DNA from: Anaerocaecibacter muris
Lineage (GTDB): Bacteria; Bacillota; Clostridia; Christensenellales; Pumilibacteraceae
Length of the DNA stretch: 64,000 nt
Assembly: GCF_943192945.1 (NCBI RefSeq)
Contig: NZ_CALPCE010000002.1
Location: forward strand, 335,086 to 399,085
Direction: 5' to 3'
Shown here: positions 6,925 through 14,654 of the stretch, piece by piece
How positions within the stretch are numbered: position 1 is the first letter of the stretch
Layout: each line of letters begins with the position of its first letter
Position numbers and translations under genes: made by a program
The notes under the pieces: model-generated
Databases searched by the model: none
The model's input: the letters and a program-made list of their open reading frames with translations, nothing else
What the model was told of the DNA's origin: nothing

Positions 6925-7332
6925 CTATAAGGTTTTTTGCAAAAGTTTTTTTAATTTTTTCAAAACGGTTGCAAGTTGTTGAGTAATAGCGGGTTGCGAA
7001 ACGCCTTTTTCTTTCGCTATGGCGGTTAGTGTCATACCCTCGAAAAATACTTTTTGCGCTAATTCCCGTTGCTTGTCCGATAACCGATTTACGGCGTTAT
7101 GTATTCGCTCCTCGTCGTCGCGCCGGATAAGCACAGAAAGCGGGTCGGCGGCGTTACTTTCAAACTCTATTCCCAAATCTTCAAAATAGGTTAGTGAGGT
7201 ATGCCGCCGCGTTTCGCGCTTATTGTTGCGCTTTTCCTCGTTCGCCAATTCTATATGCACCGCGTAAATTTCGTCCGTTACCTCGATTTCGCTTTCCGTT
7301 CCGTCCGCAAATTCGTATTTGATTATTTGCAT
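6925..7332 (-). CDS. Sigma-70 region 4-like regulator
   Basis: A 135-residue protein. The C-terminal half (residues about 75-130) matches sigma region 4: RIHNAVNRLSDKQRELAQKV, then FFEGMTLTAIAKEKGVSQPA with the helix-turn-helix, then Lys-rich. Similar small sigma-like proteins are common in Firmicutes conjugative elements, where they regulate transfer or excision genes. A GGAC-type ribosome site precedes the ATG. No region 2 is present, so it is unlikely to act as a complete sigma factor. It probably controls the leftward genes of the element. Confidence 0.7.
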   Translation of the reverse strand: MQIIKYEFADGTESEIEVTDEIYAVHIELANEEKRNNKRETRRHTSLTYFEDLGIEFESNAADPLSVLIRRDDEERIHNAVNRLSDKQRELAQKVFFEGMTLTAIAKEKGVSQPAITQQLATVLKKLKKLLQKTL

Positions 7333-7399
7333 TTTGTTGTCCGTCCTTTTCGATTTCCCGTTTTTTGAAAATCGGCTTTAACGGACAAATTTCGCAAAA

Positions 7400-7512
7400 G
7401 TAAGCCCGCCAGCCGAGAACTAAATCTCAACCGACGGGCAGAAAAAACGTAATAAAAAAGCCCGACAAACTTTTGAACTAAACCGAGATTTAGTCCTAAA
7501 AAATTTGTCGGG
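7400..7512. repeat. Two large hairpins sharing an inner ACTAAATCTC-like sequence
   Basis: Hairpin A (about 7402-7440) has outer arms GCCCG/CGGGC and inner GAGAACTAAATCTC. Hairpin B has arms CCCGACAAA (7461-7469) and TTTGTCGGG (7504-7512) with an inner pair ACTAAA (7477-7482)/TTTAGT (7489-7494). On the minus strand hairpin B is followed by a T-run and could be an intrinsic terminator ahead of the sigma-like gene. Two related nested hairpins in noncoding DNA of a rolling-circle element could also be a single-strand (lagging-strand) origin. Confidence 0.55.
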
Positions 7513-7538
7513 TTTTTACTCTTTCATAGAGAGTTTTA

Positions 7539-7630
7539 ACACCTAAAACAAACGCCAGCCGTCCGCGAACGTGCGCCAAACAGCCCCATATAGTTAGTGG
7601 GTAGTATGTAGTGCGTTTGTTATGAGGTGT
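7539..7630. repeat. Widely spaced inverted repeat in noncoding region
   Basis: Arms at 7539-7555 and 7613-7630 pair over ACACCT/AGGTGT and AACAAACGC/GCGTTTGTT, 57 bases apart, with a few unpaired bases inside. No gene is visible between them. Together with neighbouring hairpins this makes the 7333-7738 gap one of the most structured stretches of the element. Confidence 0.45.
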
Positions 7631-7639
7631 CAAATAAAA

Positions 7640-7712
7640 AAAGAATTGAGTGCGCCATTTACTGCTCCCGAAAGTTTAATTTATCGTTTTCCTTTCGTAC
7701 ACTCAATTCTTT
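7640..7712 (-). terminator. Long-loop terminator after the TetR operon
   Basis: Arms AAAGAATTGAGTG (7640-7652) and CACTCAATTCTTT (7700-7712) are perfectly complementary over 13 bases, with a 47-base loop. On the minus strand a run of T follows directly. It sits 27 bases after the zinc-ribbon gene's stop, so it probably ends that operon. Confidence 0.6.
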
Positions 7713-7738
7713 ATTTTTGATAAAGTTTTATTCGGTTG

Positions 7739-7900
7739 TTATGCCTTGTCTGATAGTATTTTTTGAATAATAATTTTGCCGTCCTTGATTTCTATTTGCA
7801 ATTTTAATTTGCATTTCGGGCAATAGATTTCCGCGTTTGAGCTGTCGCCCAATTTGAATAATTTATACCCGCATTCGGGGCATACAATGTAGTTTGTCAT
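7739..7900 (-). CDS. Small zinc-ribbon protein (cysteine-rich KTR/Com-like)
   Basis: A 53-residue protein with CPECGYK near the start and YCPKCK about 20 residues later, a four-cysteine zinc ribbon like the cysteine-rich KTR or Com families common on Firmicutes mobile elements. Its ATG overlaps the stop of the oxidoreductase gene by 4 bases (ATGA). I chose this start because the longer frame upstream reads as out-of-frame, Arg-rich sequence. The function of these proteins is unknown; zinc binding is inferred from the cysteines. Confidence 0.65.
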   Translation of the reverse strand: MTNYIVCPECGYKLFKLGDSSNAEIYCPKCKLKLQIEIKDGKIIIQKILSDKA

Positions 7901-9006
7901 AGTACCTCGATATAGTCGGAAAGATTGCGCCGCAGCCCGCAGTTTGCGCCGTATTCGTCCACATAGCCCAACCGCAAAATCATTTGCACGGGTGCGGCAA
8001 CGCCTAAATCGGTTTGTATAGACGAACAAAACGGTTGAGTTTCCAATGCGGCGGAAAAGGGTTGAACGGCTATATTGTTTTCGGTACAGTCAAACCAAAA
8101 CGCTTGCGTTTTTCTACCCGTGTTTATCAATTCTTCAAATGTATTGCCGCCCGTAATAACGGCGAACGCGCCGCAATTATTCAGTTGCTTTTTCGCCGTG
8201 TCAATTCCTTGTTTTGCAAATTTATCGCCTTTTGCGCTTTCTCTTGTAGTCGTCCAATAGTAGAAAGTTTTGACTATGCCTTTTAAGCCTATCATATCGG
8301 CGGTTATGCCGTCTAATTTGCTTGCGGCTTCTTTATCGGAAAAGCGCATCCATTCCGCTAATTCGTCGCGGTATGCTTGATTTGCCGATTGCACCGTAAC
8401 CGCGTCCATTGAAATGCGTTTTACATAATCAAAATTTTCGTCGCCGTTTTGATAGAGCGAAATAGCCGAATATTTATTTAATAAGGCAGTTGCCGTTTCT
8501 TGCTTAATTTTACTGTTTGAAAACGCCGATTTATCGGTATGCCGTTTATCTATCAATGAAAGTTTGGCGGTATTGACAGTTGCATTATCACGTTTGGAAT
8601 AGGTAACATTTACCGTCATATCGTGGCAATTTACTTGCGTATCATAGCCATATGCGCCGAACGCAACGCTCATTGTTTCGATATAGCAACCGAGCGAAAT
8701 ATACGCCTCGCGTTTTTCACTATCAACCACATTTAATACGCGACTTTCGTCTATTGAAATTTGCAAGCGGTTTTCGTTGGGGTAAAGTTTAACGCTCCAC
8801 ATTTGCGTATTATGTGAGTTAGCCGCAATAGAGGAATACCACAGCGCATTTTGAATATCGTCGTTTACACCGTCTAATTTACGTGACGGATTGACTTTTA
8901 ACGGTCTGCCCATAATTGCCGCCGCAGTCAGAACAGCGGAAAGCGCGATAATGACCGCGCCTAAAATCGAAAATACAATAATCATAACTTTCTTTTTCCT
9001 TGTCAT
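7897..9006 (-). CDS. Membrane-anchored nitroreductase-family protein
   Basis: A 369-residue protein. Residues about 6-30 form a transmembrane anchor. The region near residue 65 (SSIAANSHNTQMW) carries the HNTQ-x-W signature of FMN-binding nitroreductase/Acg-like proteins, and the C-terminal part (QMILRLGYVDE) matches the end of that fold. These enzymes reduce nitro compounds, quinones or flavins with NAD(P)H. The start at 9006 is chosen for an AGGGG ribosome site 5 bases upstream; a longer frame overlaps the TetR gene. It is the middle gene of a TetR-controlled operon, so it may answer to a toxic compound. Confidence 0.65.
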   Translation of the reverse strand: MTRKKKVMIIVFSILGAVIIALSAVLTAAAIMGRPLKVNPSRKLDGVNDDIQNALWYSSIAANSHNTQMWSVKLYPNENRLQISIDESRVLNVVDSEKREAYISLGCYIETMSVAFGAYGYDTQVNCHDMTVNVTYSKRDNATVNTAKLSLIDKRHTDKSAFSNSKIKQETATALLNKYSAISLYQNGDENFDYVKRISMDAVTVQSANQAYRDELAEWMRFSDKEAASKLDGITADMIGLKGIVKTFYYWTTTRESAKGDKFAKQGIDTAKKQLNNCGAFAVITGGNTFEELINTGRKTQAFWFDCTENNIAVQPFSAALETQPFCSSIQTDLGVAAPVQMILRLGYVDEYGANCGLRRNLSDYIEVL

Positions 9007-9017
9007 AGTTTTTCCCC

Positions 9018-9641
9018 TTATTTGCAAGCACACAGCAGCCGTTCAAAACAAAACGCCGAAAAGTCTTTTTCATTTAGTTGCAACATTTTCAAATAGTCTT
9101 TTTTGTGATTTATCATTCTGATTATGCCCGCAACCGAACTCCAAACGAATAGCAGAATTGCCGAATTGTCAAGCGCAATATTGATAATTCCTTCGTCCTT
9201 TCCTTGCTGTAATAAAGCAATTAGTTTTTCGTTTAATGCCTCGCCCAAATGATATATGTCTTTATAAATTTGCGGCGTGTCGTCGGCTTTTATGTTTACG
9301 TTAATCGTTCCTATAAGCCCCTCGAAATAAAGCGGGTAACGGGTGGCAAGCCGAAAAACATCTTGACATATTTTTGTGAACGTATCGCTAAAAGCGGTAT
9401 TTTCGTCTATTGCTTTATCTATTTTAACGACTATTTTTTCCATAAACTCCAAAACAAGCGCAAAATACACCTCATCTTTATCTTTGAAATAGCCGTATAA
9501 GGTGGGCTTGCTATAACCAGCCTCTGCCGCAAGTTGTTCCATTGTTGTCTTTTCAACGCCGTTTTTGCAAAATAATTTGTCGGCGGCGTCTAAAATGTTT
9601 CGGCGGTTAAATGCTATCGTTCTTTGTGTTCTTGTGTTCAT
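9018..9641 (-). CDS. TetR/AcrR-family transcriptional repressor
   Basis: A 207-residue protein. The N-terminal helix-turn-helix (residues about 12-55) shows the family pattern ILDAADKLFCKNGVEKTTME and then AAEAGYSKPTLYGYFKDKDE. The C-terminal ligand domain is variable and ends in cysteines. It starts the operon with the nitroreductase-like gene (12-base gap) and the zinc-ribbon gene. Two direct copies of a 13-base site overlap its own promoter, so it is probably autoregulated. Confidence 0.85.
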   Translation of the reverse strand: MNTRTQRTIAFNRRNILDAADKLFCKNGVEKTTMEQLAAEAGYSKPTLYGYFKDKDEVYFALVLEFMEKIVVKIDKAIDENTAFSDTFTKICQDVFRLATRYPLYFEGLIGTINVNIKADDTPQIYKDIYHLGEALNEKLIALLQQGKDEGIINIALDNSAILLFVWSSVAGIIRMINHKKDYLKMLQLNEKDFSAFCFERLLCACK

Positions 9642-9658
9642 AATGCGCTCCTAAACTT

Positions 9659-9701
9659 TACTATCGGTAAAATTATAATACTTTCGGTAAAGAAAAGTCA
9701 A
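9659..9701 (-). promoter_or_regulatory. Promoter and probable TetR operators of the cargo operon
   Basis: On the minus strand a TTGACT -35 (9696-9701) and TATAAT -10 (9672-9677) are spaced by 18 bases. Two near-identical sites, TACTTTCGGTAAA (9679-9691) and TACTATCGGTAAA (9659-9671), lie 20 bases apart, one in the spacer and one at the start-site region. A repressor bound to both would block transcription, which fits TetR autoregulation. Confidence 0.7.
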
Positions 9702-9710
9702 GCGTTTTGC

Positions 9711-9739
9711 TTGGCTTTTCGTTTGGTATTTGCTATAAT
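9711..9739 (+). promoter_or_regulatory. Promoter for the serine recombinase
   Basis: TTGGCT (9711-9716), a 17-base spacer and an extended -10 with TG one base before TATAAT (9734-9739). It fires away from the TetR promoter, from which it is 10 bases distant, so TetR binding might also affect it. The message would have a leader of about 270 bases. Confidence 0.65.
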
Positions 9740-9745
9740 GTCAAT

Positions 9746-10016
9746 GTAACACAAAAGATTTTCCCATAAGAATTTTATAGATTTGTTATTCGCTTGTGCT
9801 TACCGCCTATGGCGTGGGTATCACCGCCTTGCAAAATTGTCAAGGGCGGCTATTTATCTCCCGTTAGGCATAAACCGCCGTCCCCTACGGGGCAAACCCT
9901 TGACAATTTTTCTTCGGCGGCGTTTTTTGCTAATTAAGGCGGGTAAGCACCAAAGCGAACAACAAAATTTTTAAGCCGCAGTCCGCACACACGCAGACAG
10001 CGCAAAGGAGCAGACA
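9746..10016 (+). other. Structured leader of the recombinase gene
   Basis: This noncoding stretch holds a perfect 14-base inverted repeat (9833-9846 with 9897-9910) enclosing smaller pairs GGCGG/CCGCC and CCCC/GGGG. An open frame of about 60 codons at 9783-9974 is not convincing. The stretch could regulate recombinase expression by RNA folding or be part of the recombination region. An AAAGGAG ribosome site precedes the ATG at 10017. Confidence 0.5.
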
Positions 10017-11567
10017 ATGGAAAACGCAGTTATCTATGCACGTTTCAGTTCACACGGGCAGAACGAAATGACAATCGAAGGGCAAGTCCGCATTTGCCGC
10101 GAATATGCCGAAAGTCAAGGCTACAATGTTTTGAACATTTACCCCGAAAAGGCAAAGACGGGAACGAACGACAGCCGCCCGTCGTTTCAGCGTATGATAA
10201 AAGACGCCGCCAGCGGCACGTTTCAATACATAATCGTGTATATGTTTGACCGTTTCGCCCGCAATCGGCACGACAGCATTTTATACAAGGAAATGTTAAA
10301 GCGCGATTACGGCATTAAAGTTGTATCGGCGACACAGCCCATCAGCGACGACGAGGGCGGCGAGTTCTACGAAATGTTTTTGGAGTGGAACGACGAAAAG
10401 TATAGCAAGCGGCTTTCAAAGCGCATCAAAAACGGGCTTGACACTTGTGTAGCGAATGGCACATTTACGGGTTCGCGCGTTCCGTTCGGGTATAGGCTAA
10501 TCGACACCGACCGCAAGGGCAAGAAAGGCACTATACACAAAGTCGCTATCGACGAGGAGCAAGCGGAAATCGTCCGTTACATTTTCGCCGAGTACGCGAA
10601 AGGCACGGACAAAAAGGTTATTGCCGACGCGCTCAACGCACAAGGCAAGCGCATAAACGGTCAGCCGTTCAAATTCCGCACGTTTGAAAAGTGGTTGACT
10701 AACGCCAAGTACACGGGCGAATACTATTTCGGGGAAAGGCTATGCACAAACACATACCCCGCTATAATCGACAAGTTGACGTTTGCGAAGGTGCAGGAGC
10801 GGTTAGCCGAGAACAAGCATTTAGCGGGCGCAAATTCAGCGGTTGAGCCGTATTTGCTCACGGGCAAATTGTTTTGCGGGCATTGCGGCACGGCTATGGT
10901 ATCGGACGGCGGCACGAGCAGAAACGGCAAAAAGCATTATTATTACGCTTGCAAGAAACGCAAGAAAGGCGGTTGCGACAAGTCGCGCGAAAATAAGGAC
11001 GATTTGGAAAGGCGCGTTACGCAACAAGTCTATGATTTTTTGAGCAACCGAAAGAACGCCGAGAAAGCCGCGAACGACACAATAGCGTATTACGAAAAGC
11101 GCACGGGCGACGACGGACTGAAAAGCATTGACACACGCATAGCCCAAGCGCAAGCACAAGTCGAAGATTTGACGAACGCATTTATAGAAGCGAAAAGCCC
11201 GCTTTTGCGTGCGGGCATTGAAAAGAAAATGTCGGACTATGAGATTATGCTTGCCGACCTACAAAAGAGCCGCGCGCAAATATTGTTAGAGCGCGGGCGC
11301 AAAGTAACCGCGAAAGACATTTTGCTGTTTATCGCCGATTTGCTCAAAGGCAACCCCGACGACAAAGAATACCAGCGGAAAATCATTGACAACCTTGTTT
11401 CAATGGTGTATATTTATGACGACGACAAAATAAAGACGGTCGGCTATCTTGATTTCGGCGTTGACGAGAGTATTGAAAAGATACGGCTTGACGAAACAAA
11501 CGCTGTCGTGGAGCGGCTAAAAGCGTGTTCAAACTCTAACACCCATACTCCACCACCTAAAACCTAA
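10017..11567 (+). CDS. Large serine recombinase (integrase of the element)
   Basis: A 516-residue protein. The resolvase domain is residues 1-150, with the catalytic Ser in AVIYARFSS and the conserved arginine motif FDRFARNRHD. The recombinase domain spans about 160-265. The zinc ribbon follows at about 285-330, with CGHCG and, later, CKKRKKGGC. A coiled coil covers about 365-430. Length and order match large serine integrases of Firmicutes phages and Tn4451-like elements. It probably integrates and excises the element, and lies at its right end with its terminator immediately after the stop. Specificity cannot be read from sequence. Confidence 0.92.
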   Translation: MENAVIYARFSSHGQNEMTIEGQVRICREYAESQGYNVLNIYPEKAKTGTNDSRPSFQRMIKDAASGTFQYIIVYMFDRFARNRHDSILYKEMLKRDYGIKVVSATQPISDDEGGEFYEMFLEWNDEKYSKRLSKRIKNGLDTCVANGTFTGSRVPFGYRLIDTDRKGKKGTIHKVAIDEEQAEIVRYIFAEYAKGTDKKVIADALNAQGKRINGQPFKFRTFEKWLTNAKYTGEYYFGERLCTNTYPAIIDKLTFAKVQERLAENKHLAGANSAVEPYLLTGKLFCGHCGTAMVSDGGTSRNGKKHYYYACKKRKKGGCDKSRENKDDLERRVTQQVYDFLSNRKNAEKAANDTIAYYEKRTGDDGLKSIDTRIAQAQAQVEDLTNAFIEAKSPLLRAGIEKKMSDYEIMLADLQKSRAQILLERGRKVTAKDILLFIADLLKGNPDDKEYQRKIIDNLVSMVYIYDDDKIKTVGYLDFGVDESIEKIRLDETNAVVERLKACSNSNTHTPPPKT

Positions 11568-11606
11568 AACGAACCGCTAATTAAAGTGTTCGGGTTAGGT
11601 TTTTTC
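11560..11606 (+). terminator. Intrinsic terminator of the recombinase gene
   Basis: AACCTAA (11561-11567) pairs with TTAGGTT (11595-11601) and GAAC (11571-11574) with GTTC (11588-11591), followed by a T-run. The left arm includes the stop codon. The right junction of the element is probably within the 160 bases that follow. Confidence 0.7.
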
Positions 11607-11688
11607 TTTGCCGTTATTCGATCTCTGCGTGTAGCGGCGCGTTAAGCACCCGTCACAGCGCCATATCTAATTTTCCTGTCCGATACAC

Positions 11689-11717
11689 TTGAAAAAATTG
11701 TTCTTTTGTGTTATAGT
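11689..11717 (+). promoter_or_regulatory. Promoter for the deoxyribosyltransferase-like gene
   Basis: TTGAAA (11689-11694), 17-base spacer, TATAGT (11712-11717). It lies 53 bases before the start codon at 11771. Confidence 0.5.
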
Positions 11718-11770
11718 TTATTTGCTTAATAAAGCTATAAACAGCTATTTAGCGAGGGAAATGGGGCAGT

Positions 11771-12064
11771 ATGAAAGTAGTTACTTTATGTGGCAGTATG
11801 AAATTTGCAAAACAAATGCAAGAAATTGCGAGGGAACTCGAAGTTAAACACGGGTATTGTGTTCTCACGCCGGTTGGAGGAGAAAAATTGAGTCAATTAG
11901 GCAAAATAGAAATAGAAAAATTAGCACAGGCACATTTCAAGAAAATTAAAATGTCCGATGCTGTTTATATCGTAAACATAGGCGGATATATAGGCGAGTC
12001 GGTTTTAAGAGAATTGCACTATGCTAAAGAGCATAATAAGGAAATTTTTTATCACGAAAATTGA
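11771..12064 (+). CDS. Nucleoside 2-deoxyribosyltransferase-like protein
   Basis: A 97-residue protein beginning KVVTLCGSMKFAKQMQE, the Rossmann-like start of nucleoside 2-deoxyribosyltransferase-like proteins (also DUF4406). Conserved GGYIGES near residue 72 and the EL.YA pattern after it support the fold. Full transferases are longer (about 150 residues), so this short form may act differently. It is a single gene with its own promoter, just right of the element's recombinase; it could be the first chromosomal gene or a last passenger. Confidence 0.65.
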   Translation: MKVVTLCGSMKFAKQMQEIARELEVKHGYCVLTPVGGEKLSQLGKIEIEKLAQAHFKKIKMSDAVYIVNIGGYIGESVLRELHYAKEHNKEIFYHEN

Positions 12065-12113
12065 TTTTAAGCAAAAGCGGTGAGAACGCACGGCAATGCG
12101 GTTTAAATATTGA

Positions 12114-12142
12114 TTGACAAAGTCTTGTTTTTGTTTTATATT
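12114..12142 (+). promoter_or_regulatory. Promoter for the P-loop kinase-like gene
   Basis: Consensus TTGACA (12114-12119), 17-base spacer, TATATT (12137-12142). The message would have a leader of about 65 bases before the ATG at 12215. Confidence 0.6.
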
Positions 12143-12214
12143 ATTTTCGATGTAAATATAAAAAATATTGCGTTGAGAAATGCGCGTATTAAATATTTGT
12201 TTAAAGGAGTTTGA

Positions 12215-12646
12215 ATGGTTATAGCGGTTATAGGAGAGAATTGCAGCGGCAAATCTACTCTTGCAAACGAAATACAACAAGCAATCGGTGCGGAAATAAT
12301 CACGGGTAAAGATTATATCAGATTGGCTAAATCGGAAAGCGAAGCCGAGCGGTTGTTTGTGGCAAAGTTAAAGAACGCCATTGACGGAGGAAATATTATT
12401 TATGTTATTTCCGAAAAGAATCAATTGGATTTTCTTCCCGACGGGGCGGTCAAAATACTTGTCAAGGCGGATATAGAAACTATTAAAGAACGGTTTAAGA
12501 AAAGAATGCGCGGAAACTTGCCTGCGCCCGTCGAACAGATGCTTATAGCCAAACACGGCATGTTTGATAACGGTACTTATGATTTTACGTTCGACGGCTC
12601 GTCGTCGGATTATGTCGAAATTTGCGACGCGATAAAGCGGTTATAG
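12215..12646 (+). CDS. P-loop nucleotide kinase-like protein
   Basis: A 143-residue protein with Walker A GENCSGKST at residues 7-15, in a MVIAVIGE start typical of small P-loop kinases (shikimate, adenylate or AAA_18 type). An Arg-rich lid-like segment (ERFKKRMRGN) lies near residue 88. Substrate is not recognisable. An AAAGGAG ribosome site precedes the ATG, and the GNAT gene follows 34 bases later, so the two may be one operon. Confidence 0.65.
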   Translation: MVIAVIGENCSGKSTLANEIQQAIGAEIITGKDYIRLAKSESEAERLFVAKLKNAIDGGNIIYVISEKNQLDFLPDGAVKILVKADIETIKERFKKRMRGNLPAPVEQMLIAKHGMFDNGTYDFTFDGSSSDYVEICDAIKRL

Positions 12647-12680
12647 TAGTTTAAAAAAATCTATAATAACGGAGGGAATT

Positions 12681-13241
12681 ATGGACGTTTACAAGGATTG
12701 TCCGAAGTTTGAGAATGATAGATACATACTGCGGTTGACCGTGCGCGGCGACTGTGACGGGTTATTAAAAGTGTATTCGGATAAAAAAGCCGTGCCGTTT
12801 TTTAACAGCGACAACTGTCACGGCGACGATTTTTATTACACGACTGCGGATCGCATGCTTCAAGCGTTGGACTTTTGGGAGGAGGCGTACTCCAAGGGTT
12901 GGTTTGTGCGTTGGTCTATAATAGACAAGGCGACGGGCGAGGCGGTAGGCACTATCGAGGAGTTTCACCGCGACGCAGACGATTACTTTACAAATTGCGG
13001 TCTGCTTCGGCTGGATTTGCGCAGTGATTACGAAAAGGCGGCGGACATTAAAAGCATACTTGCGCTAATCGTGCGTCCGTCGTTCGATCTGTTCGGTTGC
13101 TCTATGGTCGCTACGAAAGCCGTTCCGTTCGCGGTCGAGCGCGTCGCCGCGCTCACTGGCTTGGGTTTTACCGCGCGCGACGAAAAGCTGAAAGGTTTTG
13201 ACGGCACGCTTTACGGCGATTATTACGCGCTGGATAAATAG
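12681..13241 (+). CDS. GNAT-family N-acetyltransferase
   Basis: A 186-residue protein with the ENDRYILRLTVRGDCDGLLK start seen in RimJ/RimL-like GNAT enzymes, a central WSIIDKATGEAVGTIE strand pair and a late acetyl-CoA-binding part. It would transfer an acetyl group to an unknown amine. Ribosome site GGAGGG lies 6 bases upstream. The usual pyrophosphate loop R-x-x-G-x-G/A is not obvious, so activity is less certain than fold. Confidence 0.65.
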   Translation: MDVYKDCPKFENDRYILRLTVRGDCDGLLKVYSDKKAVPFFNSDNCHGDDFYYTTADRMLQALDFWEEAYSKGWFVRWSIIDKATGEAVGTIEEFHRDADDYFTNCGLLRLDLRSDYEKAADIKSILALIVRPSFDLFGCSMVATKAVPFAVERVAALTGLGFTARDEKLKGFDGTLYGDYYALDK

Positions 13242-13253
13242 TAAATAAAGTCT

Positions 13254-13282
13254 TTGATTTTTTAAGCGTTTAGTGATATAAT
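13254..13282 (+). promoter_or_regulatory. Promoter of rlmD, very short leader
   Basis: TTGATT (13254-13259), 17-base spacer, TATAAT (13277-13282). The ATG is at 13294, so the predicted transcript begins only about 5 bases before it, leaving no room for a ribosome site. Confidence 0.65.
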
Positions 13283-13293
13283 GTTAGCGGATC

Positions 13294-14628
13294 ATGAACG
13301 TCGGCGATATAATAGAAACGGAAATAATATCCAACGGTATGGACGGCGAGGGCGTTGCGCGCGAGGACGGCAAGGTCGTGTTTATACCGTATACGCTTAA
13401 AGGCGAGCGAGTGCGAGCGGTCGTTAAACAGGTTAAAAAGAAGTACGCCGCGGCTTCGGTCGTCAAGATTTTATCGCCGTCGGCTCAACGAGTCAAGCCG
13501 GACTGTCCGCATTATTACAAGTGCGGCGGGTGCGATATGGGGCACGTGTCCTCGCAATTTCGGCGCGAAGCGTTGCTATGCGATTTGGAAAACAACATCA
13601 AAAAGATAGCGAAAATCGATTATACGCCGCGCGAATTTGTCGCTTGCGACGGCGGCGGCGCGTGCCGTAATAAGCTGTCTATGCCGTTCGGGTTTGCGGA
13701 CGGTTCGGTTGTTTTGGGGCTTTACAGGCACAATACGCACGTTGTAGAGCCTGTTGAGTGCGCAATGTCGGGCGCGCTCGCGCGTTCGGTCGCTCAAACC
13801 GTGTGCAAATTCGCCAACGCCGCGCGGCTTTCCGTGTACGACGAAAAGAGCGGCAACGGACTTTTGCGGCACCTTGTAGTGCGCGAAATATCGGGGCGCG
13901 CGTCCGTTACGCTTGTCGTAAATTCAGACCGCACCGCGGTGTGGGAAAAGGATCTTGCGAAACAACTGCCCGACGCTGTTGACTTTTTTATAAGCCCCAA
14001 TACGCGTCGCAATAACGTGATAATGGGCGATAGCGTCAGGCTTGTCAAGGGCAACGCGCGGCTCGCCGTGGATGTGCTCGGCGTAAAAGCCGAGTTGTCG
14101 CCGCTGTCGTTTTTTCAGGTCAACGACGAAATGCGCGACAAACTTTACAGAGCGGCAATATCCGAAGTGCAGTCGGACACGCTTATAGACCTGTACAGCG
14201 GCATAGGCATTACGAGCAATCTCGCCGCAAAAAAATGCAATCGCATTATAGCAGTCGAGTGCGTTCCGCAAGCCGTAAAGGACGCGGACTTCACGGCGCG
14301 GCTTAACGGCAACTCTCATAAAATAAAAAACGTGTGCGGAAAGGTCGAGGACGTTTTGTCGGAATTGCGCGACGAAATTCGCGGCGCGGACGTGCTTATC
14401 GACCCGCCGCGGAAGGGTTGCGGCGCGGACGTCGCGGCGAGCATTGCGGCGGTGCGCCCCAACAAGCTGATATACATTTCTTGCAATCATGCTACCATGT
14501 GTCGGGATATTCGCGCGTTTTTGGACGTTGCGCCCGAATACAAATTGGCGGACTGCCGCATATTCGACATGTTCCCGAATACGCACCATACCGAAACGCT
14601 TGCGGTTTTGGTTAAAAAGAACGGTTGA
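13294..14628 (+). CDS. rlmD: 23S rRNA (uracil-C5)-methyltransferase, RlmD family
   Basis: A 444-residue protein: N-terminal TRAM domain (about 1-60), an iron-sulfur cluster motif with Cys71, Cys77, Cys80 and a distant Cys near 164, and a C-terminal SAM-binding methyltransferase domain. LIDLYSGIGITS is the SAM loop, IDPPRKGCG motif IV, and YISCN holds the catalytic Cys near residue 397. The family methylates U1939-type positions of 23S rRNA or tRNA U54 with a covalent enzyme-RNA intermediate; which site is used here is not certain. The start at the TRAM domain is well supported although no ribosome site precedes it. Confidence 0.88.
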   Translation: MNVGDIIETEIISNGMDGEGVAREDGKVVFIPYTLKGERVRAVVKQVKKKYAAASVVKILSPSAQRVKPDCPHYYKCGGCDMGHVSSQFRREALLCDLENNIKKIAKIDYTPREFVACDGGGACRNKLSMPFGFADGSVVLGLYRHNTHVVEPVECAMSGALARSVAQTVCKFANAARLSVYDEKSGNGLLRHLVVREISGRASVTLVVNSDRTAVWEKDLAKQLPDAVDFFISPNTRRNNVIMGDSVRLVKGNARLAVDVLGVKAELSPLSFFQVNDEMRDKLYRAAISEVQSDTLIDLYSGIGITSNLAAKKCNRIIAVECVPQAVKDADFTARLNGNSHKIKNVCGKVEDVLSELRDEIRGADVLIDPPRKGCGADVAASIAAVRPNKLIYISCNHATMCRDIRAFLDVAPEYKLADCRIFDMFPNTHHTETLAVLVKKNG

Positions 14629-14654
14629 AATAAACACAATAGGAGGTTTAAAAT

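Noticed and set aside
9745..9752. TGTAACAC, an inverse copy of the iteron, near the recombinase promoter
   Set aside because: A single 8-base match is expected by chance in an element this long.
9783..9974. Open frame of about 60 codons before the recombinase
   Set aside because: No ribosome site, biased composition, and its DNA is the structured leader with inverted repeats.
1..11606. Tailed prophage or conjugative element
   Set aside because: No terminase, portal, tail, relaxase or type IV coupling gene seen in the visible part.
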